Source of the DNA: Bradyrhizobium lablabi
GTDB lineage: Bacteria > Pseudomonadota > Alphaproteobacteria > Rhizobiales > Xanthobacteraceae
Assembly: GCF_018129385.1 (NCBI RefSeq)
Contig: NZ_JAFCLN010000009.1
Span: 124,001-188,000, forward strand
Length of the DNA stretch: 64,000 nucleotides
Direction: 5' to 3'
Under the pieces are notes generated by a model that worked only from the letters and a program-made list of their open reading frames with translations, searched no databases and had not been told where the DNA came from. The position numbers and the translations under genes are program-made. Shown here piece after piece: positions 25,087 through 33,612 of the stretch. Each line of letters opens with the position of its first letter. Within the stretch, counting starts at the first letter, position 1.

Positions 25087-25188
25087 TTGAGTATGACTTT
25101 GTCGGAAAACCGGTTGCCACCCCGCGCCAGATGCGGGGCAGGCTTTCCCGCGACAAACGCGAAGCGTTTGCGCGAAGATCATGCTCTA
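25087..25188. repeat. Fold-back repeat of the TAG-RGCATGATC family, copy 2
   Basis: On the minus strand the element reads TAGAGCATGATCTTCGCG.. and ends ..AAGTCATACTC, with inner arms GCAAACGCTTCGCGTTTGTC and a CCCCGC..GCGGGG hairpin. Its first TAG is the stop codon of soxK. It separates soxK from soxB within an otherwise overlapping operon. Confidence 0.85.
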
Positions 25189-25494
25189 GCGTATTTCCAT
25201 GTCCTTCCAGAGTTCTTTCTCTGATTTCGCCTGGTAGATCGAGGCCTTTGCCAACTCTTCGGCTTCCCTGGCCGCGTCCACCGCCTTGTCGAAGTCGCCG
25301 GCGTCGGCCGCCTTCTTCGAAGCCGCAAGCATTGACGCTGTCGTGGTCCATTGGTTCCTCAGCGCGCCGGCCTCCTTGTTGGCGGCGTCTGCTGCGGCGT
25401 AGGCGGCCTTGTAGTCGGCTTCGGATGCCGCGAGCGCAACAGCCGTGCCGGCGAGCAGGAACAGTGCCGTGAGCACGATTCTATGCATGCTCAT
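25186..25494 (-). CDS. soxK: SoxXA-binding protein (SoxK/SAXB type)
   Basis: The product is 102 residues with a signal peptide (MSMHRIVLTALFLLAGTAVALA) and a mature part that is almost entirely amphipathic helix rich in Ala, Lys and Glu (ADYKAAYAAADAANKEAGAL, EAEELAKASIYQAKSEKELW). This matches the small SoxXA-binding protein that associates with the SoxAX cytochrome. The ATG at 25494 overlaps the soxA stop. The stop codon TAG coincides with the first bases of the adjoining repeat, so the present C-terminus MEIR may have been set by insertion of that repeat. Confidence 0.8.
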   Translation of the reverse strand: MSMHRIVLTALFLLAGTAVALAASEADYKAAYAAADAANKEAGALRNQWTTTASMLAASKKAADAGDFDKAVDAAREAEELAKASIYQAKSEKELWKDMEIR

Positions 25495-26354
25495 GGCCGC
25501 GCTCCCGGGCCGGAGATCGGCAGGCCGTTGGCGACATAGGAGAGGTAGTACTCGACATTGCGGTATTCGTCGTCCTGCGGGGTCAGCGGCACGCCGCGCG
25601 TCTGGCTGTTGCAGGTGACGAAGCGGCGGCTGGTGGTGCCCATGCTGTTCCATTCCGAACGGTAGATCGGCATCGCATTCATGATGCCGAGCGCGGGCGC
25701 CAGCACCTCGGTGCGCACGCGCTCGCCCGGGCTCTGCACGTGGCAGGTAGAGCAGGCAAAATTGAGCTGGCCGCGGCGGGTGTAGAAATATTCCTTGCCC
25801 ATTTGATACGCCTCCAGCGCGCGCGGATCGTCCGGGATCTTGATGTCCATCGGCTTGCCGCGCGAGGTGAAGGCCATATAGGCCGTGAGCGCCGCCATCT
25901 CGTCGCGCACATAGTTGTAGGGTGCCTCGCCATTGGCCTCGCGGCATTGGTTGAGCGCCAGCTCGAGCGTGACGACCTTGCCCTGCTTCTCGTCGAAGAG
26001 AGGATAGTTCTGGCGGATGCCGATGCCCTTGTTCGGGAAACAGTCCTCATAGGTCTTGCCGTTCTTGAACGGCTTTGTGAACATCTCCTTGCCGAGATCG
26101 ACGGCGAATTCGTAAGGCGGGAATTCTTCCTTCTCGACCCATTGCTTGTGCAGGCCCTCGTCCATCGAATAGGGCCCGTTGACGAAATCTTCCGGCTTCA
26201 GTTTTGGAAATTTTTCGTAGAAGAATTTTTTGAACGCCTTGGCGTCGGCAACGGGATCGATCTTGTCGGCGGCGAGCGCGGGCAGCGAAACAGCCAGCGC
26301 AGCCAGCGCCAGCGCGGAAAAGCCAAAGCGGATGGCGGCGCGCAATGTCATCAT
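25491..26354 (-). CDS. soxA: Sulfur-oxidising cytochrome SoxA, one-haem type
   Basis: The 287-residue protein has a signal peptide to about residue 29 and one haem site, CSTCH at residues 201-205. The active-site cysteine that bears the persulfide haem ligand is in RRFVTCNSQTRG (C248). Where two-haem SoxA proteins have a first CxxCH there is only C105 (EDCFPNKG) and C137 (NQCREAN), which in one-haem relatives form a disulfide. With SoxX it couples thiosulfate to SoxYZ. The start ATG at 26354 overlaps the soxZ stop (ATGA), and its stop overlaps the soxK start. Confidence 0.94.
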   Translation of the reverse strand: MMTLRAAIRFGFSALALAALAVSLPALAADKIDPVADAKAFKKFFYEKFPKLKPEDFVNGPYSMDEGLHKQWVEKEEFPPYEFAVDLGKEMFTKPFKNGKTYEDCFPNKGIGIRQNYPLFDEKQGKVVTLELALNQCREANGEAPYNYVRDEMAALTAYMAFTSRGKPMDIKIPDDPRALEAYQMGKEYFYTRRGQLNFACSTCHVQSPGERVRTEVLAPALGIMNAMPIYRSEWNSMGTTSRRFVTCNSQTRGVPLTPQDDEYRNVEYYLSYVANGLPISGPGARP

Positions 26355-26662
26355 CCGATCTTCGCCGTGGTCTGGTCGCTGGCGCCCTTGTTGTCGGACC
26401 AGCTCACTTTCAGTTCGTCGCCTTTCTTGCCGCCCTTGAACGAGAACTTGATGTAGGGATCTTTCGAGATGCCCCCGCCCCAATCGGCGGCGAACACCGT
26501 CTTGCCGTCAAGCTCGAAGGTCAGCTTTTGGATGAAGTGCGGCGGAATGATCTCGCCCTTGGAATCCTTGACGAAGCCGGAATCCATCGGGTGCTGGATC
26601 AGCGCCTGCACTTCGGTGATGTCGTCCTTTGAGGTGGCGCGCACGCGAATGGTCGATGCCAT
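26351..26662 (-). CDS. soxZ: Sulfur carrier complex subunit SoxZ
   Basis: The 103-residue protein has the SoxZ immunoglobulin-like fold: IRVRATSKDDITEVQALIQHPMDSG, IPPHFIQKLTF and ISKDPYIKFSFKGGKKGDEL. It lacks its own signal peptide, as usual, because it is exported with SoxY by the Tat route. It begins 20 bases after soxY and overlaps soxA. Confidence 0.97.
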   Translation of the reverse strand: MASTIRVRATSKDDITEVQALIQHPMDSGFVKDSKGEIIPPHFIQKLTFELDGKTVFAADWGGGISKDPYIKFSFKGGKKGDELKVSWSDNKGASDQTTAKIG

Positions 26663-26682
26663 CTTGCGATTTCCTTATTGGT

Positions 26683-27165
26683 TTAGCCGCCGCAGCCGCC
26701 GACGGTGACTTTGACTTCCTTGGCGGCGCTGTAGAGCTTGCCGCCGGCTTCGACGACGACGATCACATTGCTGGTCTTCGCCATCTTGATGCGGTTGGCG
26801 ATGGCCGGCATGGTGCCGGCCGGTATCTTGTACGACGCCACCAGCGCCACCGGGTTCTCGGCCACCAGGAACGAGATCGAAGTCACGTCGGAAAGCGAGG
26901 TCGAGACCGACACTGGAACCACCGCGCCGTTCTCGGCGATTTCAGGCGCATCCAGTTTGACCTTGTCGGAGGCTTCGGGCGCCTTGCCGTAGAGCGCCTT
27001 GATGGCGTCGGCTTCGTTCTTCGCCTTGAAGGCCTCTTCCGGGTACTTGTCGTTGGCGGCCGCAAGCGCCGGCGCAAGGCCGAAATTGCCGAGCCCGATC
27101 AGCGCGACCGCGCCTGCACCTTGCAGGATCAGGCGGCGCGAGAACTGGTGGTTATTGGTTGTCAT
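26683..27165 (-). CDS. soxY: Sulfur carrier protein SoxY, Tat-exported
   Basis: From the ATG at 27165 (GGAGAG upstream) the product is 160 residues with a twin-arginine signal (FSRRLILQGAG) and the C-terminal swinging arm GGCGG, whose cysteine (residue 158) carries all sulfur intermediates. A start six codons earlier lacks a ribosome-binding site. SoxY pairs with SoxZ encoded 20 bases downstream. Confidence 0.96.
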   Translation of the reverse strand: MTTNNHQFSRRLILQGAGAVALIGLGNFGLAPALAAANDKYPEEAFKAKNEADAIKALYGKAPEASDKVKLDAPEIAENGAVVPVSVSTSLSDVTSISFLVAENPVALVASYKIPAGTMPAIANRIKMAKTSNVIVVVEAGGKLYSAAKEVKVTVGGCGG

Positions 27166-27184
27166 CCAAATCTCTCCGGGCATC

Positions 27185-27535
27185 TCAAAGGGTTTGCAAA
27201 AAGTCCACGATCGCGTCGATTTCCTTGGCGTTCAGGATGCGGTTGCGTCCGAACGGAGGCATCACGGTCAGCGGATTGCGCTTGGTCTCATCATAGATGA
27301 TGGCGACGAGCTCCTCGCGCTTGGGATACTTGCTCTTGATGTCGACCAGCTCCGGCCCGAGCGTGCCGGGATATTCGCCGCCCTTGATGACGTGGCAGAC
27401 CAGGCAATTGCCCTTGCCGCGGTCGAAGGCGAGCTTCTTGCCCTCGGCAACGTTCGACTGGGCGAACGCCGGAGCGGAAAAAGCGGCAATGCCGGCGGCG
27501 AGCGCGGCGGTCAGGAAGATTTTTCTCGTCAGCAT
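27185..27535 (-). CDS. soxX: Monohaem cytochrome SoxX
   Basis: The 116-residue precursor has a signal peptide ending SAPAFAQ, the haem motif CLVCH at residues 44-48 and the axial methionine in LTVMPPFG (M92). It is the electron-accepting partner of SoxA. The ATG at 27535 is preferred over an upstream TTG. The soxX-soxY gap is 19 bases. Confidence 0.95.
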   Translation of the reverse strand: MLTRKIFLTAALAAGIAAFSAPAFAQSNVAEGKKLAFDRGKGNCLVCHVIKGGEYPGTLGPELVDIKSKYPKREELVAIIYDETKRNPLTVMPPFGRNRILNAKEIDAIVDFLQTL

Positions 27536-27569
27536 ATCGGTCAAAGGCGTTTCTTCCCGGGATCGTGCC

Positions 27570-28235
27570 TTACTTGGAAGACATCGTGTCGAGTGGGCCT
27601 GACGTGCGCGGCGTCAGGTTTTTGCCCTCGGCCGTGGACGTTATCGCGACATCAGCAGCGCATCCGCTCATGCAGGGTTTCGCTGCCGTATCGGGCCGCG
27701 GATCGGTCCAGACAAAATTGTCGCGATTGGGCATTTTGACTTTCGGCAGGCTGTTTTGGTCCGCCACGAACTCGCTTCCGACGATGTCGTTCAGGTGCAG
27801 AATATAAGCGGTCAAAGCATAAACGTCATCCGATGACAATGTGTGCGGGGCGGCTATCGGCATGGCGCGGTTAATGTAATCCCAGAGCGTCGGCGCGAAC
27901 GGCCAGTAGCTGCCCACCGTCAATTCCGGCCGCTCCGCCCGCAGCGTTCCGGCCCCGCCCGCCAGTTTGGGAAGGCGGCCTTCGCCCTCGCCGAAGGTTC
28001 CGTGGCAGGATGCGCATTGCCCGGCATAGATCTCGCCGCCGCGCGCCACCGTGCCCTTGCCCGCGGGCAGGCCGGCGCCGTCGTCGCCGCGGATGTCGAT
28101 GTCCCATCCGGCGATCTGCTCCGGCGTTGCTTTCTCGCCATAGCCGAAATGGCCGGGTTCCGCGGCGGCCGCCAAGCCCGTGCTCGCCATCGTGATGGCG
28201 GTGCAAAGCAGCAGGCATCTAGCCGAGCTGAACAT
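27570..28235 (-). CDS. soxD: Short monohaem cytochrome c, SoxD-like
   Basis: The 221-residue product has a signal peptide (to about residue 25), one haem motif CASCH (74-78) and SoxD-type segments KATPEQIAGWDIDIRGDDGAGLP and SYWPFAPTLWDYINRAMP. It overlaps soxC by 17 bases and so is the electron acceptor of the SoxC molybdoenzyme. Classical SoxD has two haem domains and is much longer; here the second is absent and the tail carries a CMSGC cysteine pair instead. It could equally be described as a SorB-like cytochrome, but the gene order favours SoxCD. Confidence 0.85.
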   Translation of the reverse strand: MFSSARCLLLCTAITMASTGLAAAAEPGHFGYGEKATPEQIAGWDIDIRGDDGAGLPAGKGTVARGGEIYAGQCASCHGTFGEGEGRLPKLAGGAGTLRAERPELTVGSYWPFAPTLWDYINRAMPIAAPHTLSSDDVYALTAYILHLNDIVGSEFVADQNSLPKVKMPNRDNFVWTDPRPDTAAKPCMSGCAADVAITSTAEGKNLTPRTSGPLDTMSSK

Positions 28236-29505
28236 CGAACACGCTCCCGTCGCCCTTCACCTGCCAGGTCTGGATCGAGTTGTTGTGATAGACCGAATTC
28301 GAGCCGCGCTGCTTTCGCAGCTCCGCGATCGTTGGCTGCACATAGCCGGTCTCGTCGATGACGCGCGATTGCAGCAAAGCGGGCTTGCCGTCCCAGCGCC
28401 ATGGCAGCGTGAATTTGGTCAGCGCCTTCGACAGCACCGGCTCGTGCAGCCGCGCGCTCTGCCAGTTGCTGCCGCCATCCATCGACACATCGACGCGCTT
28501 CACCTTGCCGTTGCCGGTCCATGCAAGGCCCCTGATCTCGTGGAGGCCGGGGCCGGGAAATGGCTTTTCAGGACAGGGAGAAGTGATGACGGATTTGGCT
28601 TCCATCAGAAACGAGAATCCGCGCGCGGTGCCGTCCGGCATCAGGTCGGTGTATTTCGAGGTCTCTTCGCGCGAGTACCATGGTTTGTCGCCGAGCTTGA
28701 TGCGGCGCAACCATTTGATGCTGACACTGCCTTCCCAGCCCGGCACCACCAGCCGCAGCGGATAGCCCTGCTCGGGACGCAGCGCCTCGCCGTTCTGCGC
28801 ATAGACGAGGAGGCAATCGTCGAGACATTTTGCGAGCGGCAGGCTGCGGTTCATGTGCGCGCTGTCGGCGCCTTCGACCATCACCCAGCGCGCTTCTTTC
28901 TTGATGCCGGCTTCTTCCAGCAGCGTCGACAGGCGCACGCCGGTCCACTCCGCGCAGCCGATCATGCCATGGGCGAACTGTAGCGAGTTGAGTTGCGATG
29001 TGCGCCAGTGCATGCCGCCATTGGCGCTGCATTCGATGAAGTGCGTGCGCGTTACTTGCGGAAAGCGCAGGATGTCCTGCATCGACAGCAGCAGCGGCCG
29101 CCCGACCAGGCCATGGATCATCAGCCTGTGCTGCGCGGGATCGACATCCGCGCGCCCCGAATGATGGCGCTCGTAGAACAGGCCGTTCGGCGTGATGATG
29201 CCGTGCAGGTCCTGTAGAGGCGTAAAGCTGACGGAAGATTCCTTGCCGGCGGTGAGCCAGGGCACATTGCGCCTGATGACGCCGGCCTCGAAATCGGAAG
29301 GTTTTCCATAGGGCCGGTCGACCACGCCGGAGCCCGCGGTTTGCGACCATGGCGCATCTGCCGGCGGGGACGCGGGTTGCGCGTCGGCTTGCTCCGGTCT
29401 TCCCAGCGCAAGACTGCCGGTCAGCGCGGCGCCAAGCCCGAGAAAGCTGCGCCGCCCAAGCAGATGCCGGGATGCCGCAGCCATGCGCCGGAGGTTGGGC
29501 CCCAT
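28219..29505 (-). CDS. soxC: Sulfane dehydrogenase molybdoprotein SoxC
   Basis: The 428-residue protein starts at the ATG at 29505 (AGGA upstream) with a Tat signal (LGRRSFLGLGAALTG, residues 16-30). The sulfite-oxidase fold follows: LHGIITPNGLFYERHHSG, the molybdenum-binding cysteine C159 in HFIECSANGG, GYPLRLVVPGWEGSVSIKW and a C-terminal dimerisation domain. It oxidises the sulfane sulfur on SoxY in the periplasm and passes electrons to SoxD. It is the first gene of the leftward sox operon; the promoter should lie in 29506-29627. Confidence 0.94.
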   Translation of the reverse strand: MGPNLRRMAAASRHLLGRRSFLGLGAALTGSLALGRPEQADAQPASPPADAPWSQTAGSGVVDRPYGKPSDFEAGVIRRNVPWLTAGKESSVSFTPLQDLHGIITPNGLFYERHHSGRADVDPAQHRLMIHGLVGRPLLLSMQDILRFPQVTRTHFIECSANGGMHWRTSQLNSLQFAHGMIGCAEWTGVRLSTLLEEAGIKKEARWVMVEGADSAHMNRSLPLAKCLDDCLLVYAQNGEALRPEQGYPLRLVVPGWEGSVSIKWLRRIKLGDKPWYSREETSKYTDLMPDGTARGFSFLMEAKSVITSPCPEKPFPGPGLHEIRGLAWTGNGKVKRVDVSMDGGSNWQSARLHEPVLSKALTKFTLPWRWDGKPALLQSRVIDETGYVQPTIAELRKQRGSNSVYHNNSIQTWQVKGDGSVFDVQLG

Positions 29506-29627
29506 GTTTCCTCGCTTCAAAATCGCGCGACCGCTATCGCGGCCAAACGTTCTTCTCTACTAAGTTAGCCCATACTGAACAATGCGTTGGGAAAATCGAT
29601 TGCGGCGATCTGAAGCGAGATATTGCC

Positions 29628-30293
29628 ATGGCTGAATTCGTGGTTCAGTTCGGCCAGGACGGCCGTCCGGTCGAGGCGGACGGGCGGCTCGATGCGGCGG
29701 CGTTCCACCGCAACCATCAGCCGATCTGGGCCGTGCTGGAGAAGTTCCTGGCGGGCAAATCGGGCGATGTGCTGGAGGCAGGCAGCGGCACCGGGCAGCA
29801 CGTCGTGCATTTTGCAAGCCATACGCCTGAGGTTACGTGGTGGCCGAGCGATCTCAACGAGGCGCATCTAAACAGCATCGCGGCGTGGACCGCACATGCG
29901 GGATTATCGAACATCCGTCCGCCGCTGCGGATCGATCTGACCGAGGCCGACTGGTTTCCGGCAGACGGCCCCGAAAAATTGCTGGCGGTGTTTTGCGCCA
30001 ATGTCATCCACATCGCGCCCTGGCGCGTGGCGGAAGGACTGTTGGCCGGCGCCTCGCGTTATCTGCGCGATGACGGACGGCTGTTTCTCTACGGGCCGTT
30101 CAAGCGCGACGGCAAGCACACCGCCATCAGCAACGCCGTGTTCGACACCAGCCTGCGCGAGCGCGATCCCGAATGGGGCGTGCGCGATGTCGGCGATGTC
30201 GAGAAGCTGGCGAACAGCGTCGGGCTGGCGTTGCGAGAGATCGTGCCGATGCCCTCGAACAATCTGATGCTGGAATTCCAGCGTTCAGCTTAG
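29628..30293 (+). CDS. DUF938-type SAM-dependent methyltransferase
   Basis: The 221-residue product has the SAM motif VLEAGSGTGQHVVHFA (about residues 48-63), WWPSDLNEAHLNSI and the DUF938 signature CANVIHIAPWRVAEGLL plus FLYGPFKRDGKHTAISNA. Members are putative methyltransferases with no agreed substrate. The ATG at 29628 follows GCGAGA. It is divergent from the sox operon and shares a 122-base intergenic region with it. Confidence 0.82.
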   Translation: MAEFVVQFGQDGRPVEADGRLDAAAFHRNHQPIWAVLEKFLAGKSGDVLEAGSGTGQHVVHFASHTPEVTWWPSDLNEAHLNSIAAWTAHAGLSNIRPPLRIDLTEADWFPADGPEKLLAVFCANVIHIAPWRVAEGLLAGASRYLRDDGRLFLYGPFKRDGKHTAISNAVFDTSLRERDPEWGVRDVGDVEKLANSVGLALREIVPMPSNNLMLEFQRSA

Positions 30294-30388
30294 GCGCGCG
30301 CCCGCGCATGGGGCTTGTCCATTTGCAGCGGTTGATCGCATGGCTCCCGCTCTCCATAGTGCCGGGAATAAAGAGCCTGCGGGCGGAA

Positions 30389-31639
30389 ATGCCGATGATC
30401 GACGTGACAGCGAGCGAGGAGATCGCCAATGACGCGCGGGCGCGCGCCAACGTCGTGCGTCTTGCGGCGGCGCAGGCGCTGACGGGCGCGAACTCCGCCG
30501 TGATCTTCACTACCGGTTCGATCGTCGGTGCGACGCTGGCCCCAAGCATCTCGCTCGCGACGGTGCCGCTCTCGATGTATGTGCTGGGCCTCGCCGCCGG
30601 CACGCTGCCGACCGGCGCGATCTCGCGGGCCTATGGCCGGCGTGTCGCCTTCATTATCGGCACCGGATGCGGCGTGCTCACCGGCGTGCTTGCGTCCGTT
30701 GCGATTCTTTATGCTTCATTTTGGCTGTTCTGCTTTGCGACCTTCCTCGGCGGGCTTTATGGCGCGGTGTCGCAATCCTATCGCTTTGCCGCCGCCGACG
30801 GCGCCAGCGCTGCGTTCCGTCCCAAGGCGGTGTCGTGGGTGATGGCGGGCGGCGTGTTCGCGGGCGTACTCGGTCCGCAGCTCGTGCAGTGGACCATGGA
30901 TATCTGGCCGCCTTATCTGTTCGCTTTCAGCTTTGTGGTGCAGGCGGCCGTTGCGCTGGTCGCGATGGCGGTGCTGGCGGGCGTCGATGCGCCCAAGCCG
31001 CAAGCCGCCGATTTGCATGGCGGACGGCCGCTGTTGACGATCGCGCGCCAGCCGCGCTTCATCGCGGCCGCCCTGTGCGGCGTGATCGCATACCCCATGA
31101 TGAACCTGGTGATGACCTCGGCGCCGCTCGCCATGCAGATGTGCGGGCTGACGGTGAGCGATTCCAATTTCGGCATTCAGTGGCACATCGTGGCGATGTA
31201 CGGCCCGAGTTTTTTCACGGGCTCGCTGATCGCGCGTTTCGGTGCGCCCGTCATCGTCGCGCTCGGCCTTGTGCTTGAAGCGGCTGCGGCAGGCATTGGC
31301 CTGTCCGGCATCACCGCCCCGCATTTCTGGGCGACGCTGATCGTGCTCGGCGTAGGCTGGAACTTTGCCTTCGTCGGCGCCTCCGCGCTGGTGCTGGAAA
31401 CGCACCTGCCGCAGGAACGCAACAAGGTGCAGGCGTTCAACGATTTCCTGGTGTTCGGCATGATGGCGATCGGATCGTTCTCGTCCGGCCAACTGCTCGC
31501 CAATTACGGCTGGAGCGCCGTCAACATGGTGGTGTTCCCGCCGGTGCTGCTGGGCCTTGCGGTGCTGTCGTTCGCATCCTTCGCAAAGCGCCGCGCGCAG
31601 TTGCGGGCGGTGGATGAATTTCCCGACCATGGCGCCTAG
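30389..31639 (+). CDS. MFS transporter
   Basis: The 416-residue product has about twelve hydrophobic helices, with SMYVLGLAAGTLPTGAISRAYGRRVAFIIG as the helix 2-3 region and motif A. It resembles the MFS group of YfkF/TsgA-like exporters. Two in-frame ATGs (30389 and 30395) are possible starts; the upstream one gives MPMIDVTASEEI. It runs in the same direction as the methyltransferase 95 bases before it, without clear coupling. Substrate unknown. Confidence 0.8.
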   Translation: MPMIDVTASEEIANDARARANVVRLAAAQALTGANSAVIFTTGSIVGATLAPSISLATVPLSMYVLGLAAGTLPTGAISRAYGRRVAFIIGTGCGVLTGVLASVAILYASFWLFCFATFLGGLYGAVSQSYRFAAADGASAAFRPKAVSWVMAGGVFAGVLGPQLVQWTMDIWPPYLFAFSFVVQAAVALVAMAVLAGVDAPKPQAADLHGGRPLLTIARQPRFIAAALCGVIAYPMMNLVMTSAPLAMQMCGLTVSDSNFGIQWHIVAMYGPSFFTGSLIARFGAPVIVALGLVLEAAAAGIGLSGITAPHFWATLIVLGVGWNFAFVGASALVLETHLPQERNKVQAFNDFLVFGMMAIGSFSSGQLLANYGWSAVNMVVFPPVLLGLAVLSFASFAKRRAQLRAVDEFPDHGA

Positions 31640-31727
31640 GCGCTGGTGACATCTGCTGACAGTTCGGTGCCGGTCGAAGCGATTGTCGTCGAAGTTTGTT
31701 ATTCACCGTCATGACCGACTTGCTCCA

Positions 31728-31813
31728 CCGTCATTGCGAGGAGCGCAGCGACGAAGCAATCCATATGTCCACAAGTCGAGAAATGGATTGCTTCGCTTCG
31801 CTCGCAATGACGG
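31728..31813. repeat. Fold-back repeat, ATTGCGAGGAGC family
   Basis: Arms CGTCATTGCGAGGAGCGCAG..GAAGCAATCCA and TGGATTGCTTCGCTTCGC..TCGCAATGACGG fold on a centre near 31770. It occupies the gap between two codirectional MFS genes; nothing else is visible between 31640 and 31895 apart from the start region of the next gene. Confidence 0.85.
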
Positions 31814-31895
31814 ATAGAGCAAGCCCGGCCATGACGAATGTGTGCGATACGGAAAGCGGGTGGACACGCGTCCGTTGCGAGAGAACAAGAACAAT

Positions 31896-33122
31896 ATGGA
31901 CGCATCCAGCTACACCCCCGTTCCGGAAACCTCGATCCACTACGACGGCTGGCGCATCGTCGCGGTCTGCTTCCTGCTCGCGACCTTCGGCTGGGCATTC
32001 GGCTTCTACGGCCAAAGCGTCTATGTCGCCGAACTACAGCGCCTGCACGGCTGGCCGGCCTCGCTGATCTCCTCGGCTACCACCTTCTTCTACCTTTTCG
32101 GCGCGGCGCTGGTGGCCTTTATCAGCGAGGCGATCAAGGCGGCCGGGCCACGCAATTGCATGATCGCCGGCGCGCTCGTGATGGCCGCCGGCGGCGTCGC
32201 CATCGGGCAGGTGCGCGAGCCATGGCAACTTTATCTTGCCAATGCCGTGCTCGCGTTCGGCTGGGCCGGCACCAGCCTCGGCATGATCACCAATACGCTC
32301 GGGCTGTGGTTCGACAAGAAGCGCGGCATGGCGATCAGCCTGGCGCTCAATGGCGCCAGCTTCGGCGGCATTGTCGGCGTTCCCTTGCTGATTGCAGCTA
32401 TCGGTCATTTCGGTTTCCCCGGCGGGATGACGGCTGCGGCGATTGCGCTGGTCGTATTGATGGTGCCGCTGGCTTTGATTTTTGTCGGCAAGCCGCCCGT
32501 ACTGGCGCATGCAGCGGTGGCAGCGGCTGCCGATGCGCCATCCTCGACGCAAATCCGCGCCCGGGCCTTTCGCGACATCGCGTTCCTGTCGGTGTCATCA
32601 GCGTTCGCGCTGGTGCTGTTCGCGCAGGTCGGTTTCATCGTCCATCTGATCTCGTTCCTGGATTCGGTGATCGGGCGCGAGCGCGCTGCCGTGGCCGTGG
32701 CGTTCCTGACCGCAATGGCGGTGGTCGGGCGGGTGCTGTTCTCCTTCGTGATTGACCGAATGAACCAGCGCTTGGCGTCCTCGTTGTCGTTCATCAGCCA
32801 GGCAGTGGCGCTCGCCATCATCATCAATGTGCATAACGACATTGCACTGATCGCGGCCTGCGCGCTGTTCGGCTTCTCCGTCGGCAATTTGATCACGCTG
32901 CCGGCGCTGATCGTGCAGCGCGAATTCGATCCGCGCTCGTTCGGCGTGCTGGTGAGTCTGATCACGGCGATCAACCAGATCACCTATGCGTTCGGGCCGG
33001 GCGTCGTTGGCCTCTTGCGCGATTTTTCCGGCAGCTATGCCCTGCCGTTCTACTGCTGTATCGCGATCGAGCTCACCGCGGCAGGGTTGATCATGGTCCG
33101 CGGGCGAAAAGCCGCGCACTAG
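31896..33122 (+). CDS. MFS transporter, oxalate/formate or monocarboxylate-like
   Basis: The 408-residue product begins MDASSYTPVPETSIHYDGWR and has twelve predicted helices; helix 1-4 text WAFGFYGQSVYVAELQRLHGW and ALNGASFGGIVGVPLL is typical of the monocarboxylate/OFA-like MFS branch. The ATG at 31896 gives the usual short cytoplasmic N-terminus. Its stop codon TAG shares the palindromic CTAG with the convergent MerR gene, so the two genes end on top of each other. Substrate unknown. Confidence 0.82.
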   Translation: MDASSYTPVPETSIHYDGWRIVAVCFLLATFGWAFGFYGQSVYVAELQRLHGWPASLISSATTFFYLFGAALVAFISEAIKAAGPRNCMIAGALVMAAGGVAIGQVREPWQLYLANAVLAFGWAGTSLGMITNTLGLWFDKKRGMAISLALNGASFGGIVGVPLLIAAIGHFGFPGGMTAAAIALVVLMVPLALIFVGKPPVLAHAAVAAAADAPSSTQIRARAFRDIAFLSVSSAFALVLFAQVGFIVHLISFLDSVIGRERAAVAVAFLTAMAVVGRVLFSFVIDRMNQRLASSLSFISQAVALAIIINVHNDIALIAACALFGFSVGNLITLPALIVQREFDPRSFGVLVSLITAINQITYAFGPGVVGLLRDFSGSYALPFYCCIAIELTAAGLIMVRGRKAAH

Positions 33123-33538
33123 TTCGCCCTCTTTTCCGGGCCGATGGCGCCGGAAGCTGCGGCGCGCAGCAGCCGGCGAAAAGTCGGGCATTCCATGTGG
33201 CTCGGGGCCGGGCAGGCAGCCGCGTGGCGCAACCCGTCACGCATGGCGTGCAGCCGGCGGATGGTCCGGTCGAGTTCATCGGCCTTGGCCGCCAGCATGC
33301 GCCGGTCGATGCGCGGCCGGCCGTCAGGGGCGAACATGCGGGCGATCTCGTCGAGCGAAAAGCCGCCGGCGCGTCCCAATGCGATCAGCGCCAGCCGATC
33401 CAGCACATTGGTGTCGAACAGACGGCGCAGGCCGCGTCGGCCGATCGAGGCGATCAGCCCCTTTTCTTCGTAGAACCGGAGTGTGGCGGCGGGAACTCCG
33501 GACCGCTGCGCCAGCTCCGCAATATCGATGCAGTTCAC
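33119..33538 (-). CDS. MerR-family transcriptional regulator
   Basis: The product of 139 residues starts at a GTG (33538, GAGGTC upstream): MNCIDIAELAQRSGVPAATLRFYEEKGLI is the MerR winged helix, followed by GRRGLRRLFD and a dimerisation helix (about 75-105). The C-terminus has AAACPAPSHMECPTFRRL, with two cysteines that could bind metal or sense redox/thiol stress, though the spacing does not match the SoxR iron-sulfur motif. The gene is divergent from a methyltransferase gene, and the shared intergenic region contains a classic MerR-type promoter. Confidence 0.88.
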   Translation of the reverse strand: MNCIDIAELAQRSGVPAATLRFYEEKGLIASIGRRGLRRLFDTNVLDRLALIALGRAGGFSLDEIARMFAPDGRPRIDRRMLAAKADELDRTIRRLHAMRDGLRHAAACPAPSHMECPTFRRLLRAAASGAIGPEKRAN

Positions 33539-33540
33539 GC

Positions 33541-33571
33541 TTGACCTCAAGTTGACTTGAACTGGCAGGAT
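33541..33571 (+). promoter_or_regulatory. MerR-type promoter/operator with 19-base spacer
   Basis: TTGACC (33541-33546) and CAGGAT (33566-33571) are 19 bases apart, the over-long spacing that MerR-family activators correct. The spacer holds the dyad TCAAGT-TG-ACTTGA (33547-33560). It faces the methyltransferase gene and lies directly against the start codon of the regulator, so the protein probably activates one gene and represses its own. Confidence 0.8.
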
Positions 33572-33612
33572 GCACGCTTCCGTTTCGTAACGCCAGGCAA
33601 AAGGAGTTGATC

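Noticed and set aside
25186..25947. Longer reading of soxK starting inside soxA
   Set aside because: It would overlap soxA by more than 400 bases in another frame; the ATG at 25494 gives a normal signal peptide and ATGA overlap.
33119..33538. Naming the MerR-type regulator SoxR
   Set aside because: The operator dyad looks SoxR-like, but the protein lacks the four-cysteine CxxCxC..C cluster needed for the iron-sulfur centre.
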